Origin: Tyto alba
Taxonomy: Eukaryota > Chordata > Aves > Strigiformes > Tytonidae
Reading direction: 5' to 3'
DNA: 64,000 bases
NCBI RefSeq assembly: GCF_018691265.1
Contig: NW_024881276.1
Location: 3,162,001 to 3,226,000, forward strand
A program made the translations under genes and the position numbers. The notes beneath the pieces are model-generated. The model was not told the DNA's origin and made no database searches. It worked only from the letters and a program-made list of their open reading frames with translations. Of the stretch, positions 1 through 12,539 are shown piece after piece. The number at the start of each line of letters is the position of its first letter. Within the stretch, counting starts at the first letter, position 1.

Positions 1-2363
1 AGACTTTGCTATTTACTCTGTTAGCACAAAAAGGTGCATAAACTTGATAATGCATGGTTGGAGGAAAAGGTTAGAGAGTGGTCTTCTGACAGGAGCTGCA
101 TCAGAGATCAATAGGTTAAGAGGAGGTAATCAAATGTCTTCTCTGAGCCATGCTTAAACAGCTAAAACACTTACGTGGGTCCTTCAAGGCAAATACTTGC
201 ATTTTGTGCTGAAACAGGAGGGGAATGCAAACACAGTTAAATACTGCATTTTACACGGAGGTCAGTTACCAGCAGCTGAAGGGCAGTAACTTTCTAAGCT
301 GCTGGAGCATGATCCCTGTGATTTTGATTCTGTCTTGAGGTGGCTTCGAGTAATGGTAATCACAAGCAAAACTCGCTGGGCAGACTGATTGCATCCCTGT
401 TGATGTCACAGAACAGACACTGTGAAAATAATTTGTCATTCTGTTATAAAGCCACACTACTGATCTAAGGAAGCTGGATATTTTTATTCTTGTAATTGAA
501 ACTATTACTTTATGGAGTGGAGTCTTGTTCTTGATTGGATATTTCTCCATGTAATTAATTTTCTTCTTAGGCAGATGCAGGCTCTTCTGTCCCAATGCAG
601 TGAGGTCATCTACAAGTGAACTGCTCTGCAAATCCATCAAGAGAGGCATGGTTCAGTGACATCATCCCCATGTCATTAGTGGGAGCAGAGGGTGGTAATG
701 TTAGTTCTAGGCTTGAAATTTTTTGTATTTGTAAAATCAAGCATTTGAGAGATCAGACCAATTAATTATACCGTCCAAGACCTTTTATCCTCAAATAAAA
801 CTATAAGTGTTGTGAATGGACATCAGCAGCCAGAAGGTTTCAATGGAAATGCTTAGTATATATCAACATGAAGAAAGACATTAATAAGCTTATAACGCTT
901 TGTGAGATCTATCTTTTGGCCAACCCATAAAGTCTTTTTAAAAAGTTTTGTTTTCTTAGTTGCTTCAAGGTCTCTATTTTCATTCCTGAAAGATGCTTGT
1001 TCAGTCAGTTTCTGAAAATATCAACATTTTCCAAGGCTATAATCTACTTGGACTAAAGAAAGTCTGAAGATGGCTGATGTTCCAGGGAACATGTGTTTTG
1101 AATTGAAGAACAATGATACAGTTTTGTTTGCACTCATAAATAATGAATCTTTTTCTGACCACAAGTAAAGATTGTCTAAATTAGTCTCCTGATTCAGTAA
1201 TTGATCTGAAGCGTATGCTGTGTCAGAGCTATCAATATACTGATGACTGCATGCGTCTAAGAGAGCTACAGTAGTGTTTATGAAGGACATTATAAAAAAT
1301 ATAAAGGGGGTTAGAAATGAGCTTTGTGGATTATCTTCAGTTAATGGCATGGCAAATGTCATTTTATGGACCTAATTTACTGAACATTAATAATGCTACA
1401 GTTGAGGTAAATCATTTTAATGGCAAGATTTATGTGAATAACACTAGCACTAATTTACCAATGGAATTTACAAAATGCATTTAGCTCTTCTAAAGAGGCA
1501 CTAAGTGGATGTTATGGCTTGGTTTTAGACTGACACTATCATGGAAGCAGGGCAGCCCTGCTCTTTCTTTCTCCCTTGTGTTTGTGCATAGTGAAAGCCA
1601 GAAGATGAGTTCAGCAATAGCATGTTAGTGAGTCAGAGAATAGTGCTGAGTGATCAACCAACATTTTTTTTCTTTTATTCTGTGCCTTCAGCCAAGAGCA
1701 GCTGATTAAAGTTATGCCAAAGCAATACTGGGAAGAGGTGCTTGGGGACTGCACCTAATGCACAATGTCCTTCCTGTATGAAAATCTTTTACCCTCGGGT
1801 AACTAAGCTGATGTGAAGTCTTTGGATCCTTTAGAACGTTATTGGGAGAGCAAGATGTTGAGGGCAAAGAAACCTCAAGGCCTGTGCCCATTTTGCTTAT
1901 GATGTTATTGTCTGTTGATCTCACATGTAGAGTAAACTACAATATCTATGGGGTGAAAATGTCCAGGATGGCCGGAGGTCATTTCCCAAGACTGTGTCTC
2001 CTTAAGCAGGAACTCTCATGGCAGATAAGGTCCATGAAGCCAGCAGGGGAAACTCACAGGCAGTGTCCTCAAGAGATGGAGCAGAAACAGTGCAGAACCT
2101 TCTGTCCCCCTCAAGAGGACAGTGATGGTTCCTGTTTTTTTCAGGAGCAAGTGCAGAAACCAGGTTTTTTACCCTTAGCTTTTAAATTCCACAAGCACTT
2201 ACTGTAAAAATCTGATCTCAAGGAAAAATGAGTATAATATAAGTAATTGACCAACCTACAAATTAATCAAGCTGGGAAAAGAAAGAAATTAAGAAATACA
2301 GTGTTATTTCTGTTTTAAAAAAATTACTTAGACGTTGTCGTAGTAGGGAACCACATTGGTAGA
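1..2363. other. AT-rich non-genic stretch
   Basis: I see no gene, RNA gene or recognisable transposon here. The open frames are short, have no family signature and lie on both strands. The longest (plus strand, 1842-2207, 121 codons) has a composition typical of chance translation and no domain I recognise. Intergenic or intronic DNA is the best description. Confidence 0.6.
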
Positions 2364-2401
2364 AGATAGATAGATAGACAGACAGGTAGATAGATAGATA
2401 A
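2364..2401. repeat. GATA/GACA tetranucleotide microsatellite
   Basis: Tandem GATA units are interrupted in the middle by two GACA-type units and one GGTA variant, giving about nine units over 38 bp. GATA/GACA simple repeats are common in vertebrate genomes. The interruptions suggest an old, fairly stable tract. No function is inferred. Confidence 0.9.
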
Positions 2402-5184
2402 CTCATGGAAGAAAAATGAGTAAACACTGCAGTGTTTACTAATCAGGTGTCTAGTATGAACATACAAGCTGATCAAATAGTGCATAATTATCAGTTTAAA
2501 AAATATTGCATAGAGCATTTGATTATTCACAGAAAGTTATGGGCTCAGCTGAGTGTGAGATTTTATGCATGTCTGTTGGAACTGGTTGTTTATGATGTGA
2601 CATTCTTTAATGGTAAAATGAAAAACAGCACTTCTGTGCCAGGACACGAGAGGGTCATAGGGGAAATGAATATTTATGAAGCAAAATAAATATGAAGATG
2701 GAACTTCCCTTTACTTTTCCCATCCCCCCACTTCTGTTTGTTAACTAAACGAAGTCCATGACATGTAATTTACACTGACTTATATACAGCTGTAGAGATG
2801 AGCTGTGGGACAGCTCATGTCTTTGCATTTAGCTCTGATTACGGTATGGTGTTGCAGGTACCCTCTTTGAGAAGTGGGTGCTGTTGGAGGTGTAATTTGT
2901 CCTTTATTGCTTCTGGAAGATTCATGTGCTCCTGAAATGATGCAATAAGCCAGTTTTGCAGAGCTATAGTTCTATTTTATCCATCTATTTTAAGGAAATG
3001 TAGATGCCTCTTCCTATTCAAACTTCTTGCCATAGGATTTCTCTCTATTCCATATTGTGGTCTGTAATGTACTTACTCTCAGGGAAGAGAGATGCTTTAC
3101 GCCTCATTTTACAAGTGAGGACCCAAGCAAGAGACAACTTAAAGGTTTCAGAACCAGACTGTGGTGGGGTAAGAAGTCAGAGAGATGGCTTACATAAAGT
3201 AAGCCTGCACATAAAGTACCAAAGTGACTTTTGTCGTAATGTTTTCTAATATCCACTCTTTGGTGCTCCTCGTCCACTTGCCAGCACAAGTGGTACTTGG
3301 CATCCTCCCTCAGTTTTTCAGGCTGAAATCTGGGTAGATTCTATGTCCCAGGTTGCTCATCTGTAACTTTAGGCACATAATTGAAGTGCTTAAATTAACT
3401 TACTGCCCTGAGATCCCCTCCATAGAAAATGAAGAGAAATACTTACCTCTGGAAAATGATTCAGCCCTCCTGAGTTTTGATTTATCCATGAAGGTGACAG
3501 TGTCCCTTTCACTAAGAGGGGGGGTCTAGAGTGAGGAGCTCCCAGGATAGGGGCTGCCATTAGATGAGGTTGGATGGGTTGCATGTAAGTTGAGTGTCCT
3601 GATAGTGAGACAAAACCTTGATGTACTGCAGAGCCTGATGTGATCATGACAATTATCAAAGAGAACTTCTTTAGGGAGTTGTGGGTAAACAGAATGCAGG
3701 GAGGCTGCTAGCACTTATCTTTACTCATTCATTGAGCAGGTATTGTGCAATTTTGCCAGAAACACCTCTTTCCCCCAAGAAGTCTGTTTTTCAGTCCTGG
3801 GCATCGGCAGTTGCCAACTTATCAAATAATGAGGTGTTTTTTGTAGCGTGTACAAATGAAGATGAGAAAAGCGCATTCCTTGTAAATACGTTCTCAGAGG
3901 AAAAAGGAAACCAGAGTTCTGAATGAGACACGACACATAAAAGCATTCAGTCTGACTCATATTACCACTAACTCATCATCACCTTTCCCAATAAACCCAA
4001 GCTGCTTAGAAATTGTGTTGAATATTTTTTTCCCAGGGATGAACAATATTTCAGGTGACAGAGAGAGAACACAGTAGACAGCAAAGAATTCAATATGGAT
4101 AGAATACTATGGTTTTGCTCTACTTTTTTTTAAATTTCACTGCAATTCGGTTTATTCTGAATTCTTTATGGGCTGTGTTCTACAGGGGAAAAATTCCCGA
4201 AACAAAACAAGTCCTAAGAAGCAAAGTGAATTTCAAAGACAGCCCAAAATGAAGAGTGAACATTCAAACAGCTGAGAGGAAGCATATCCCTCCTTTGAAC
4301 TCAGAAGTTTAGTATGAAATGGCAATACTTTCCTTCAGACCGTTCCTCACAATTAGGTACAGCACTGATGAAAACTCTGAAAGGAGATCAATGATGTGTC
4401 CTGGAAAGAACTTGAACCCATAATGGAGCAATCAAGAGCAAATGCTTTCTAAACATGGGGCTCTCACAGGGATCAAAAGAATTTCTTCAACAGTCTGTTT
4501 ATTTACTAGGGAAGGTACTTGTATTTATTATGCTACTGAGAACAAAGAACCAGTGCTGGTACATGGTTGTTTTATTTCCACAGCTCTGCTATCGTCATCA
4601 GTAGCTGAGACAAGTTCCTCAACAGAAACAAAACCATGGGCTTCCCCACTTGCCCACATCTAAATGAGTTGAAGCAACAGTACTGTGTTGTGATTTTTTC
4701 TTCTAGTCTCCAGCTGTCTCTCATGGAAGAGAGGAGCCCACTTGCTCACCGTGGTGCCTGCCTGCACTGCCCACTTGCTGCACTGCCCTGCCTCCCTTCA
4801 GAAGGAACACCGCACGTCCTGACTTGAGATGTTGCAGGACAGGACCTCTGTGTGATCTCGGTGGGGAAAATTATAGCTGAGAGCTTTCAAATGGTAAGGT
4901 AGTTTAGTTATGTCACACAGGTGAGGTTTATTGTCAGCAGACAGGTTTCTAATGGAAAGTTTTGTTTCCATTTCATATATTCTGCATTATTTTTCTTCTT
5001 GGGAATGAGCAGGGATAAACTGGGCTGTTTCCTTGTACAATTTACAGAAAATTGATCATCTTCTGACCTAAAACTGAGAGGACACAACTGTCTGGCTAAT
5101 CCTGTGTTTGGATGCTTGTGAGTAATGGGCTTGAGGCACAGAGACACAACAAGTTTAATCTCTAATCCAAGAGACCATTTAAGG
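2402..5184. other. Non-genic stretch without recognised features
   Basis: Several 60-90 codon open frames occur on both strands, but none carries a recognisable domain or a convincing exon boundary. Nothing repeated stands out by eye. It reads as ordinary AT-rich intergenic or intronic sequence. Confidence 0.55.
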
Positions 5185-5210
5185 ATTATTATTATTATTA
5201 TTTTTTTTTT
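5185..5210. repeat. (ATT)n followed by a T-run
   Basis: Five to six ATT units run directly into a T-run of about eleven. This is a simple low-complexity tract with no accompanying SINE or LINE body that I can recognise. Confidence 0.85.
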
Positions 5211-8200
5211 GTAACATGGGAACGTATCTGTTGGAATTAAGAGCTTTGTTGGATGGGCTCAGAGAGCTCATCACCTTGTTTTTAACCAGTACAGGGAGGG
5301 CTTAGGGATGCACCCACTCACTACAACAGCACCAGGCAGTCAGAGCCTCCTGGTGAATCTTGTTCATTGTTTTACATGCTATTTATATATTTAAAAATAT
5401 AACAACGGGAAAAATGGCTATACATCGTAAAATCATGGTGAGTGTTCACAGAATTTAGGGAAAACAAAATAAACAGTTACAGACCTTCAGTTAAAAGAAG
5501 GAAAAAAAGAAAGTAAGTTCACAATTTCTCTCCAACGAGCGATGTATTCCCATGATGTACATTCTTAGTATAATTCATATCATGCATAATGAGTAAACAC
5601 AAGGAAAAGGCACAATGTGAACAAAAAAAGAGGAAGAGGAATGACTCATTTTTTGGCAAAGAATAATCTTAAGAAAAATTAGGATCTGCAAGACCTGTCC
5701 ACAGAACCCTTTTTACTACTTGGATAAAATAAACAAGGATTTTAGCTTTTAAAACAAAACATTTTTTTTTTTTTTTTTTAATAATGAAATAGATCATCAT
5801 AGACCACCAATGACTTATTAGGGCTTTATCTAGATAGCACAATTAATGCTAAAAGTGTGTGTTGAGGCAAAAATTAGGTTTCCCTTGTAGTTTACACTTT
5901 TTCTACATACCTCCTGTTTCCATCTTTCCCAGTTTAATGACTTAATCGCCTTACTCTGTGCAACTTAATCCTCTCTGTAAATCCCCAGTATTTGGAATGA
6001 GCTTTACGGCACCATTAGACGTAGAACCCAGTCTTACATAGCAGCTGAATGGCCACAAGGATGTCAGGGTATGTGTGGGGTTTTTTGTCATTTTTATGTC
6101 TGTACTAGGACATCCACACAGCAACTGAGCACCTTTGCATTAAATTAGCCAGAACTAGTGAAGTTCTTCTCATCTGTCATGGGGACTTTGGCAGTTCTTT
6201 GATTGGGAAAGGGATTATGTTTTATTTATTTGTCCTTTGTATCTTTGGATTTCCTGCTCATGCACCTGTTGTCTCAAAGGGTCTTAATGATTCTTGGAGA
6301 TCCCTGTGGTGGTGAGTTGCTATAAGGGCAATTACCCATGTTGTTTCAGAGGCTTTCAATGTTCCCTCTGATGTGGCTGAACAGCTAGTTATCCAGTTCC
6401 CATTACTAGTGATTGTCAAGGTCTTACCTTTCTTTTTTTTTTTTTTTTTTTTTTTTAGAATAAAAGAGATGCAGACCCTGTGTCCCTGTTCTTGCTGTAA
6501 GGATAGGCATATGCTAGGGCATGGCCAGCTGAGAGCAGACCCCATGAAAAGGTTCCTGTGGGCCTCGGTGACACTTCCCCATGCCCAGGGAATGTGCCTC
6601 AGCATAATTATTTGCTCTTTGACAACGTACAGTGAGACCAAATTTCCAGATCTCTAGTGATATTGTTGTGAGCAACGATTAAAAAATCCTGCGTAGCTCA
6701 GTGCTCACCACATAACCAGTCTTTTTACAAAGTAGTCAAGTAGTAATGGACACAAACAATAAAATTTCTTCCTAGAATCAATGGGAACAACCAACAGAAG
6801 CAAAGAAATTGTATTCAGGTGAAGGTTATGTGTAATTTCTACCTCTAGCAACACAGTATTTTTCATATATTCATCTACTGTGATCTTTTCTATTATGGTC
6901 TCTGTAATGTTCAGGAGTTTATGTGAGAAGAGGAATCACCTAGGAAGGACATTCTAGAGAAAGTGGGAATGGAATCTTTCCTAAACGTTTCAAATATCCA
7001 AGTACATCTCTAATACATAATATGGAAGTTATTATTTTGGATATTTGCAGAGAGAGAACATTTGTAGTGTATCATACACACCTTTGGTCTCTGAGAAAAC
7101 TAATAATGTGAAGGGTTAGAACACATGACGTAATCACAGTTCCAGCCCTGTTCTGTTTCCATATTTTTGTGTCTCCACGGGGTACTTATGTTGCAGTCTT
7201 GAATGCATTAAGTGTTATGCATGAAGTCACATGACTTGAACTCTGGGGCAGACACAGATTAATTGATTTCTAATGGAAAAATGCATGCCTGATGCTATTT
7301 TCATCGCAACACATCCTTTCCTGTGTAGTGAGTACTAATCTTTTATCTATTTGAAAGTTAAATCTAGAGCATTTTTTAGCGTCATTGATACAAACCTTGC
7401 AAATACAATGCTTCCTTTTCACCTGCATCACAGGGCAATATTTCCAACCCTCTTGGTTTGGTTTGTGGTGGATCCTTTTTGTGTACAATTTCTAATTTTG
7501 AAAATCAATCTTGTGAAGAGATGCCTCTGTTGCAGACATGTTCCTGTGCTGCTCCTGCTGCATTTTCTACTAGGTTATGTACTGGAGGTGCGTGCATCTA
7601 GATAGTAAAGAAAATAAATACCATGGGTTTGTCAGGAACAGACTAGCTAGAGTAGAGTGTGTACCTGGTTTTGGAGTTGTCAGTGAGTGTGCCACATGGT
7701 CTGCCATCAGTTTACCCCACTGAGGCTGTGCATCTCCCTCCTCCCTCACAGTGCCATTTAGAAGTGGGCTGAGTCCACCTCTGGGTTTTTCTCAAGCCTT
7801 CCCCAGCACATTTAAGGTGTGTTTGTCTAGTGTATTGCTATTCTTGCTCTTCAATGTATGACCGGCCAGACTGAACTGATCTGCAGTGGGATAATATTTT
7901 AATCCAGTATGACAGTGTTTCATTGAAATACGTTCATCACAATCTGGATTTGACAGATGAATGTCCTGACTTTGTCCTGCTGGATCACTTCTCACAATTG
8001 TAACAAGTTGTATAACAAATAACCATATCTTCACTTTGCTTTTCAATTTCATTTTGGTCTTTTGCTACTTTTGGGTCAGTTTAGACAATTAGCTCTTCAA
8101 GGCAGGAGCCTGCTGTTCTTACACATCTGTAGTGTACAGTTCCTGTCAGTGCTATATGCATCAAAATAACAAATGAGAAGTGCCTCACTTCTGACTGTAC

Positions 8201-9890
8201 TCACAGAGCATGTCTTACTCTGGGGTTAGACATGATGTATCTGAATCACTTGCACTGACATGCAGTGCATGTAATCCTTGAAGGCTGGGCCAAGTCCCTC
8301 TGATGTGTGCTTGGACAAAACATTACTTCTTTGTCAGTGGCAGAAACAATGGGTGGCTCTGGCCTCTCTACTGCTCTTCTCATGATGCAGATCTCTTGCC
8401 TGTTGGCAAATAACCATCTCCCCTCCATCTTTGTTGGTAAAAACACTAATAGTCAGACTTAATTTCCCAAGGACACCCTGTGATTCTAGAGGAACTAAAA
8501 CTGCACTTTGTTTCTGATAAAATTGTGACTCCATTTCTTGAAAAGATGTCATCATGATACGTAGCTGTACAGTGAGGGATTTATTTGAGGGAGCAATCTG
8601 CTTTCAAAAAATGTCTGCTATGCAAGATGAAAAGAAAATACCATGCCGTTCAGTGTATCCCTTCCAAACTGGTTCAGTTTCACCTGTACCTACATGTAAG
8701 GGTGCAAATCCTAAAATGGTGTATGATCTTTCTCCAGCTTTCCTTCTACTGGGTACAATCCCAGTCCTGAAGCTCTCACTTTTCTCATGAAAGATGATCC
8801 AACTTTTTTAATAGCTAGAGTTCAAAAGATACCTCTGCCCCTCTGACTTATCAGTAATTACCCTACCCCATTTACAGAGATGTCAAGCACAGTCCTGAGG
8901 CAGATTCTAAAGAAGTGTTCTGCCATCATCTTTCCTAGTAAATTCATAGATTTGATTTAAGCTTTCTTTAGAACACACATTTTGTTTCCCAATAAAGTAT
9001 TCTTTTTGTGACCTCCTAATTAATAAGATTAAGGGAATTTAGCCTGGGAATCTGACAAAAGGCAGCATTCTAGGACCCTCACTGAATATTAATATCCATC
9101 TTGTAGAAAAAGCAGAACACTTGTTTGTGTATATTGGTGCCCCACTGGTTTAGGTCTTTACCAGGAAAACAACAAAGAAGAGAAAAAAAATAACAAATTA
9201 CAGCTGAAACAAATCATCAGCATTGCTGTTTTCAAATTACTATATTTCTGGGGAATTTCAGTCAGTTACATGAAAAAGAAGACACCACTTTCAATGGAGC
9301 TTTGATAGTCAGGTTATGTTAATAATGGGGACTCATGTAAAATGCATAAGGTATACCTTACAGATGAAGAAGATTGCTAATAATTATTCTGTATGCTAAG
9401 AGTGTAGCTCTTTCTGAGCTGATACATAAAGACTTCTTTACATCCCAGTCTAATTACTTATAGACAGTTGAGCACAAAATTACTTTCATCTGTTTGAACA
9501 TGTGGAAGGAAAGAGATTAGAGATGTACCTTTCAAAACAGCTGGTTGGCATGTTAAAGAATAAAACCTACTGGTTCTTCAGTTCTGATTGAAAAGTGCAT
9601 TTCTTTATAATTAGACCTATTAAAGTAAATGTGCAGGGGGATTCTCAGAGGGGGTGACTGGGGTGCACAGCATGAAAGTCAGTTGCTCTCTTATGACTGG
9701 TCTAAAAACTGGAAGAGTTTTACAAAGCTGAAGAAAGATTGGACTAGGTGTTTTGACACCTTGTGTTTTTTCCTAGACATTTTGATATATCTTTTGGTGC
9801 ACTGGCTTCCGTGGAATAGGAGTGGGAGTTCCTGGGGATGGCAGATGGCTTTGGGCAGCCATTACTCTGACCCTTCTTGATGTCTTTCTC
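5211..9890. other. Non-genic AT-rich stretch with poly-T runs
   Basis: No gene is supported. The block holds an 18-base T-run at 5762-5779 and a 24-base T-run at 6433-6456. Neither is attached to a recognisable retrotransposon, so they are probably simple homopolymer expansions. A short frame crossing the second T-run on both strands is an artefact of poly-Lys/poly-Phe translation. Confidence 0.55.
6433..6456. repeat. Poly-T homopolymer, 24 bases
   Basis: An uninterrupted run of 24 T on the plus strand. It could be the A-tail of a minus-strand retroposed sequence, but I recognise no retroposon body next to it. Length is probably variable between individuals and reads. Confidence 0.9.
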
Positions 9891-9892
9891 TT

Positions 9893-9990
9893 GCTGTCCT
9901 TCAGGAAGAATTCAATGCGGCTTGTGTGGAAAGCAGTGACTTACACAGGAGAAACCATATGGAGTGTCACAAAAGAGCTGTAGGCAGTTG
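9893..9990 (+). pseudogene. Possible decayed C2H2 zinc-finger fragment
   Basis: Seen: a pyrimidine-rich stretch ending in CAG at about 9904, resembling a splice acceptor, is followed in one frame by the residues RIQCGLCGK (about 9907-9933), the usual first half of a C2H2 finger with two cysteines. After only 8 bp, at 9942-9970, the DNA resembles the codons of the inter-finger linker plus next finger start (H-T-G-E-K-P-Y-x-C), but needs a 2-base and a 1-base indel to stay in frame. A further CxxxC-like remnant may follow to about 9995. Known: C2H2 arrays use the TGEKP linker. Inference: a broken exon or retrocopy of a zinc-finger gene, missing about 45 bp of the finger body and frameshifted. 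The alternative is chance resemblance. No parent gene can be named. Confidence 0.35.
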
Positions 9991-10544
9991 AGTGATCAGT
10001 GTCCTGAATTTCTATGTGTTCGCTTTAGCTGGTTTCAGTGCAAGTGTTCTGAAGGTTTCTAATTCTGTTTGAAGCCTTTTAGTGTGTCCTGAGATAACAG
10101 CTGTAGTAGCAAGTTCTTAGGAGTGCTCTCATCCAGACTTCTCTGAGCATTTCACGAAATGGAGATGTATTGCTGTCCTTCCTGTGCTGAGAGAGGAATC
10201 AAGACTGTACAAGGTGAAGGTGCTACCTCAGAGATACTCCAATGCTGACTATGAATAGACTAGATGTCTCTCCCAGTTTTTCAGGTATACAGTAAAATAA
10301 ACAGCCTCTGAGGCTCCACAGGGAAGGAACTACTGTGGTCTCCAGATCATCAGAAAAAGAACTATGTACCTGGTGTAACTTCTCCATGTCTGAGCAATGA
10401 GATATCTTGCTGTCTCCTGTTTGTCTTCGTTCTCTATGAGATCATGTAGAGCAGCTGGAATTGGATTAGGATGTATAGGTTCACGTGGAAGCCAAGAATC
10501 TCTGCTTTAAAACACTGTGGAAATTGTTTCCCTTCACTCAGCAG
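9991..10544. other. Non-genic stretch next to the zinc-finger-like fragment
   Basis: Two isolated cysteine pairs (near 10034-10048 and near 10168-10184) could be further finger debris, but neither has the histidine pair or a linker, so I do not call them. No other repeat or gene is visible before the CR1 copy that begins near 10545. Confidence 0.4.
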
Positions 10545-10983
10545 TCATTAGACCACATCTAGATATTGTGTCCGGTTGTGGTCCCCCAATACAGGAAAGC
10601 CAGGGACAAACTGGAGTGTTGGAGCACTTGTCCTTTGAGGACAGGCTGGGGTAGCTGGTTTGAGTCAACGGGGAGAATGGATGGCCTCAGGGGCACCTAA
10701 CAGACCCTCAGTGCCTATAAGGGGTCATTGTGGAGACAGAGTGCTGGGAGGAAAAGAGACAATGGGCACAAGTTGAAACAAGAGAAGTTCAACCTGGGTA
10801 TAAGGAGAAAGTAGAGAAGGTTTCCCTGAGAGGTTGTACAGTCTCTTTTTCCTTGGGGGTTTTCAAGACCTGACTGGACAAAGTCCTTGGCAACCAGGCT
10901 TAACCTCAGATCTGTCCCTGTTTTGAGCAGGAGGTTGGACTAGAGACCTAGGATCCATTCCAAGCTAATTTTTCCTGTCATCG
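10545..10983 (+). mobile_element. CR1 LINE 3'-end fragment, plus strand
   Basis: About 440 bp follow the order of the CR1 3' region: an 'atattgtgtccggtt' opening, an 'acaggaaagcca' segment, a 'ttgaggacaggctggg' segment, 'caatgggcacaagttgaaac', a Trp/Cys-poor stretch with 'gagaggttgtacagtctc', and the terminal 'ggttggactagagacc' portion. Known: CR1 is the main LINE of birds and reptiles and is typically 5'-truncated. The copy is 5'-truncated, carries many substitutions and lacks the clean terminal octamer repeats, so it is old and inactive. The exact subfamily cannot be assigned by eye. Confidence 0.88.
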
Positions 10984-11936
10984 TATGTACAAATGGTATA
11001 GGTCACTGAACTTACACCAGCTCCAGAATTGCCTATTGAGTGCTCAATTTGGAGTGGCCCCATGCCTGGGTGGACAACACAGATAAGAAGCAGCAGATAA
11101 GATGATGGGACATAAATAATGTGTAGAACTGAATCTGATGATTCTGGGGTTGTGGTACCAGGTTGTGTTGTGTAGGTGTCCCAGAGGGCTGAAATCTGGT
11201 TCAGGGATCCTAACCCAGTATGGAATGAACACATGCCTGATGCATTCCCCGCTATCTCTGGATGAAGTTACTTTTATCAAACTTCCCTCTGAACATGTCT
11301 GTGGAACAAGCTGAAGTAGCTTATGATGTACGCCTATTCTGTGTAGCCCCTGAGGTCTCTGAAGATATCCCCCTTTTCAGCTCAATACCTTCCTTCCCCG
11401 TGCTTCCCTTGTTACAGCCTCTTCTCTGCACTGGGCATTATTGGTACCACAGTCTGACAGCAAATATTACTCTCTCTCCCTCTTCCTCCTCACTTTTCCC
11501 TAGCCTCTCACTTCATGATTTTGTTGCTTTCTATTATGTCTTTATGAGCACATGTACTATCTGTAGAGCAATTAATGAGTGGTCAGTGTGTGACTTTATT
11601 TGAGCCTGATGTTGAGGTTTTGTCAGGCATGACTACTCTAGGAGTCTCTTGGCTGAATGTGGAGATGCCTTTGGGAAAAACTGAAAATCCATATTGAATG
11701 GTCAGCCCTAAGCACAACACCTTGCAGCACCTACCCTGATGGAGCTTTGGAACTGGGCTAAACTCATTTTGGAAGTCCAAGTAATGGTTAACTGAGCACA
11801 GGCTATAAAACCTATAAAACCCTCCTATGTCCATGTAGGATGTGGGAAAAGTCTACATTGAAGCCTGTTTTCTAGCCCTGAAATGGCATTCTATCATGTT
11901 TCGTGACTGCACTTTATGCAAAAATGCTCCAGACAT
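10984..11936. other. Non-genic stretch between two CR1 copies
   Basis: Overlapping short frames occur on both strands (for example plus strand 11262-11603, 113 codons, rich in Ser/Leu from a CT-rich stretch). No domain, exon boundary or transposon is recognised. Confidence 0.5.
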
Positions 11937-12050
11937 CAGAATCATATAATAATTTTTCTTGGAGCCTCTGGACTTCCGATCCAGCCCTCCTGCCAAAAAA
12001 GGTTTCTCGGGGCCTTGTCCTGTCAAGTTTTGGACATCTCTGAGAATATC
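11937..12050 (-). mobile_element. CR1 LINE 3'-end fragment, minus strand
   Basis: Read on the minus strand, this is the last ~115 bp of a CR1. On the plus strand it starts with the reverse complement of the CR1 tail ('cagaatcatataat'), then 'ggagcctctggacttc', 'atccagccctcctgcc' and 'ggggccttgtcctgtcaag', each matching the inverted CR1 3' consensus as I know it. It is strongly diverged and 5'-truncated. It abuts another old repeat at about 12067. Confidence 0.75.
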
Positions 12051-12066
12051 ATAAGATCAAGTCTCA

Positions 12067-12180
12067 AGAACATAAGAACAGTTAAAATAACCACCAGTCT
12101 AATCCAGTATCCTGTCTCTGACAGTCACGAGTGGATAGTATTTAGGGGAAGATGAGTGAGTAAGTCTACAGTAGCCCTTC
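12067..12180. repeat. Old amniote interspersed repeat fragment
   Basis: The string 'gaacataagaac' followed by 'ccaccagtctaatccagtat' and 'cctgtctctgacagtcac' resembles a widespread reptile/bird interspersed repeat whose consensus begins with 'gaacataagaa' and contains 'ctagcccagtatcctgtc'. I recognise the family by wording only, so naming and orientation are uncertain; it may belong to an ancient CR1-related group. Similarity fades after about 12140. Confidence 0.5.
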
Positions 12181-12539
12181 CTACTGCACACCTTAAATTG
12201 GTGAGTTTTGAGTTTACTTCATGCATTTCTGGGATCTGTGGGATGTGGTTTTGGGATGACAGGGATCAGCACTTTGTTTTAAGCAAAGAGGGTGCATAGG
12301 CAGATTCTGGATTCGGTCCAGGTTCTCTTGTATTTCTTCCCTAGATGGATTTTCCTGTGCATAAAGACAGAAGATTATAGCTAACACTTTACAAAAGATT
12401 ACATCAAATAAACAAGAGGTCCATGGCCTTAATACGTACTACCGGCCTTTTTCATCAGACCAGCTCCTGTTTATGTCAAGAAGGAAGCCTGCCCTTTGTG
12501 TCCATCTGGGTTTGTTGGCAGATGGATACTCCATGCCTG
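12181..12539. other. Non-genic stretch before a CpG-rich block
   Basis: No recognisable gene or repeat. Some of this may be unrecognisable continuation of the old repeat that ends near 12180. Confidence 0.45.

Noticed and set aside
1842..2207. 121-codon plus-strand frame with several Cys and Gln
   Set aside because: No spaced Cys/His pattern or known family; overlapped by a minus-strand frame.
5930..6000. Possible MIR fragment ('actctgtgcaacttaatcct')
   Set aside because: The phrases are out of order relative to the MIR consensus.
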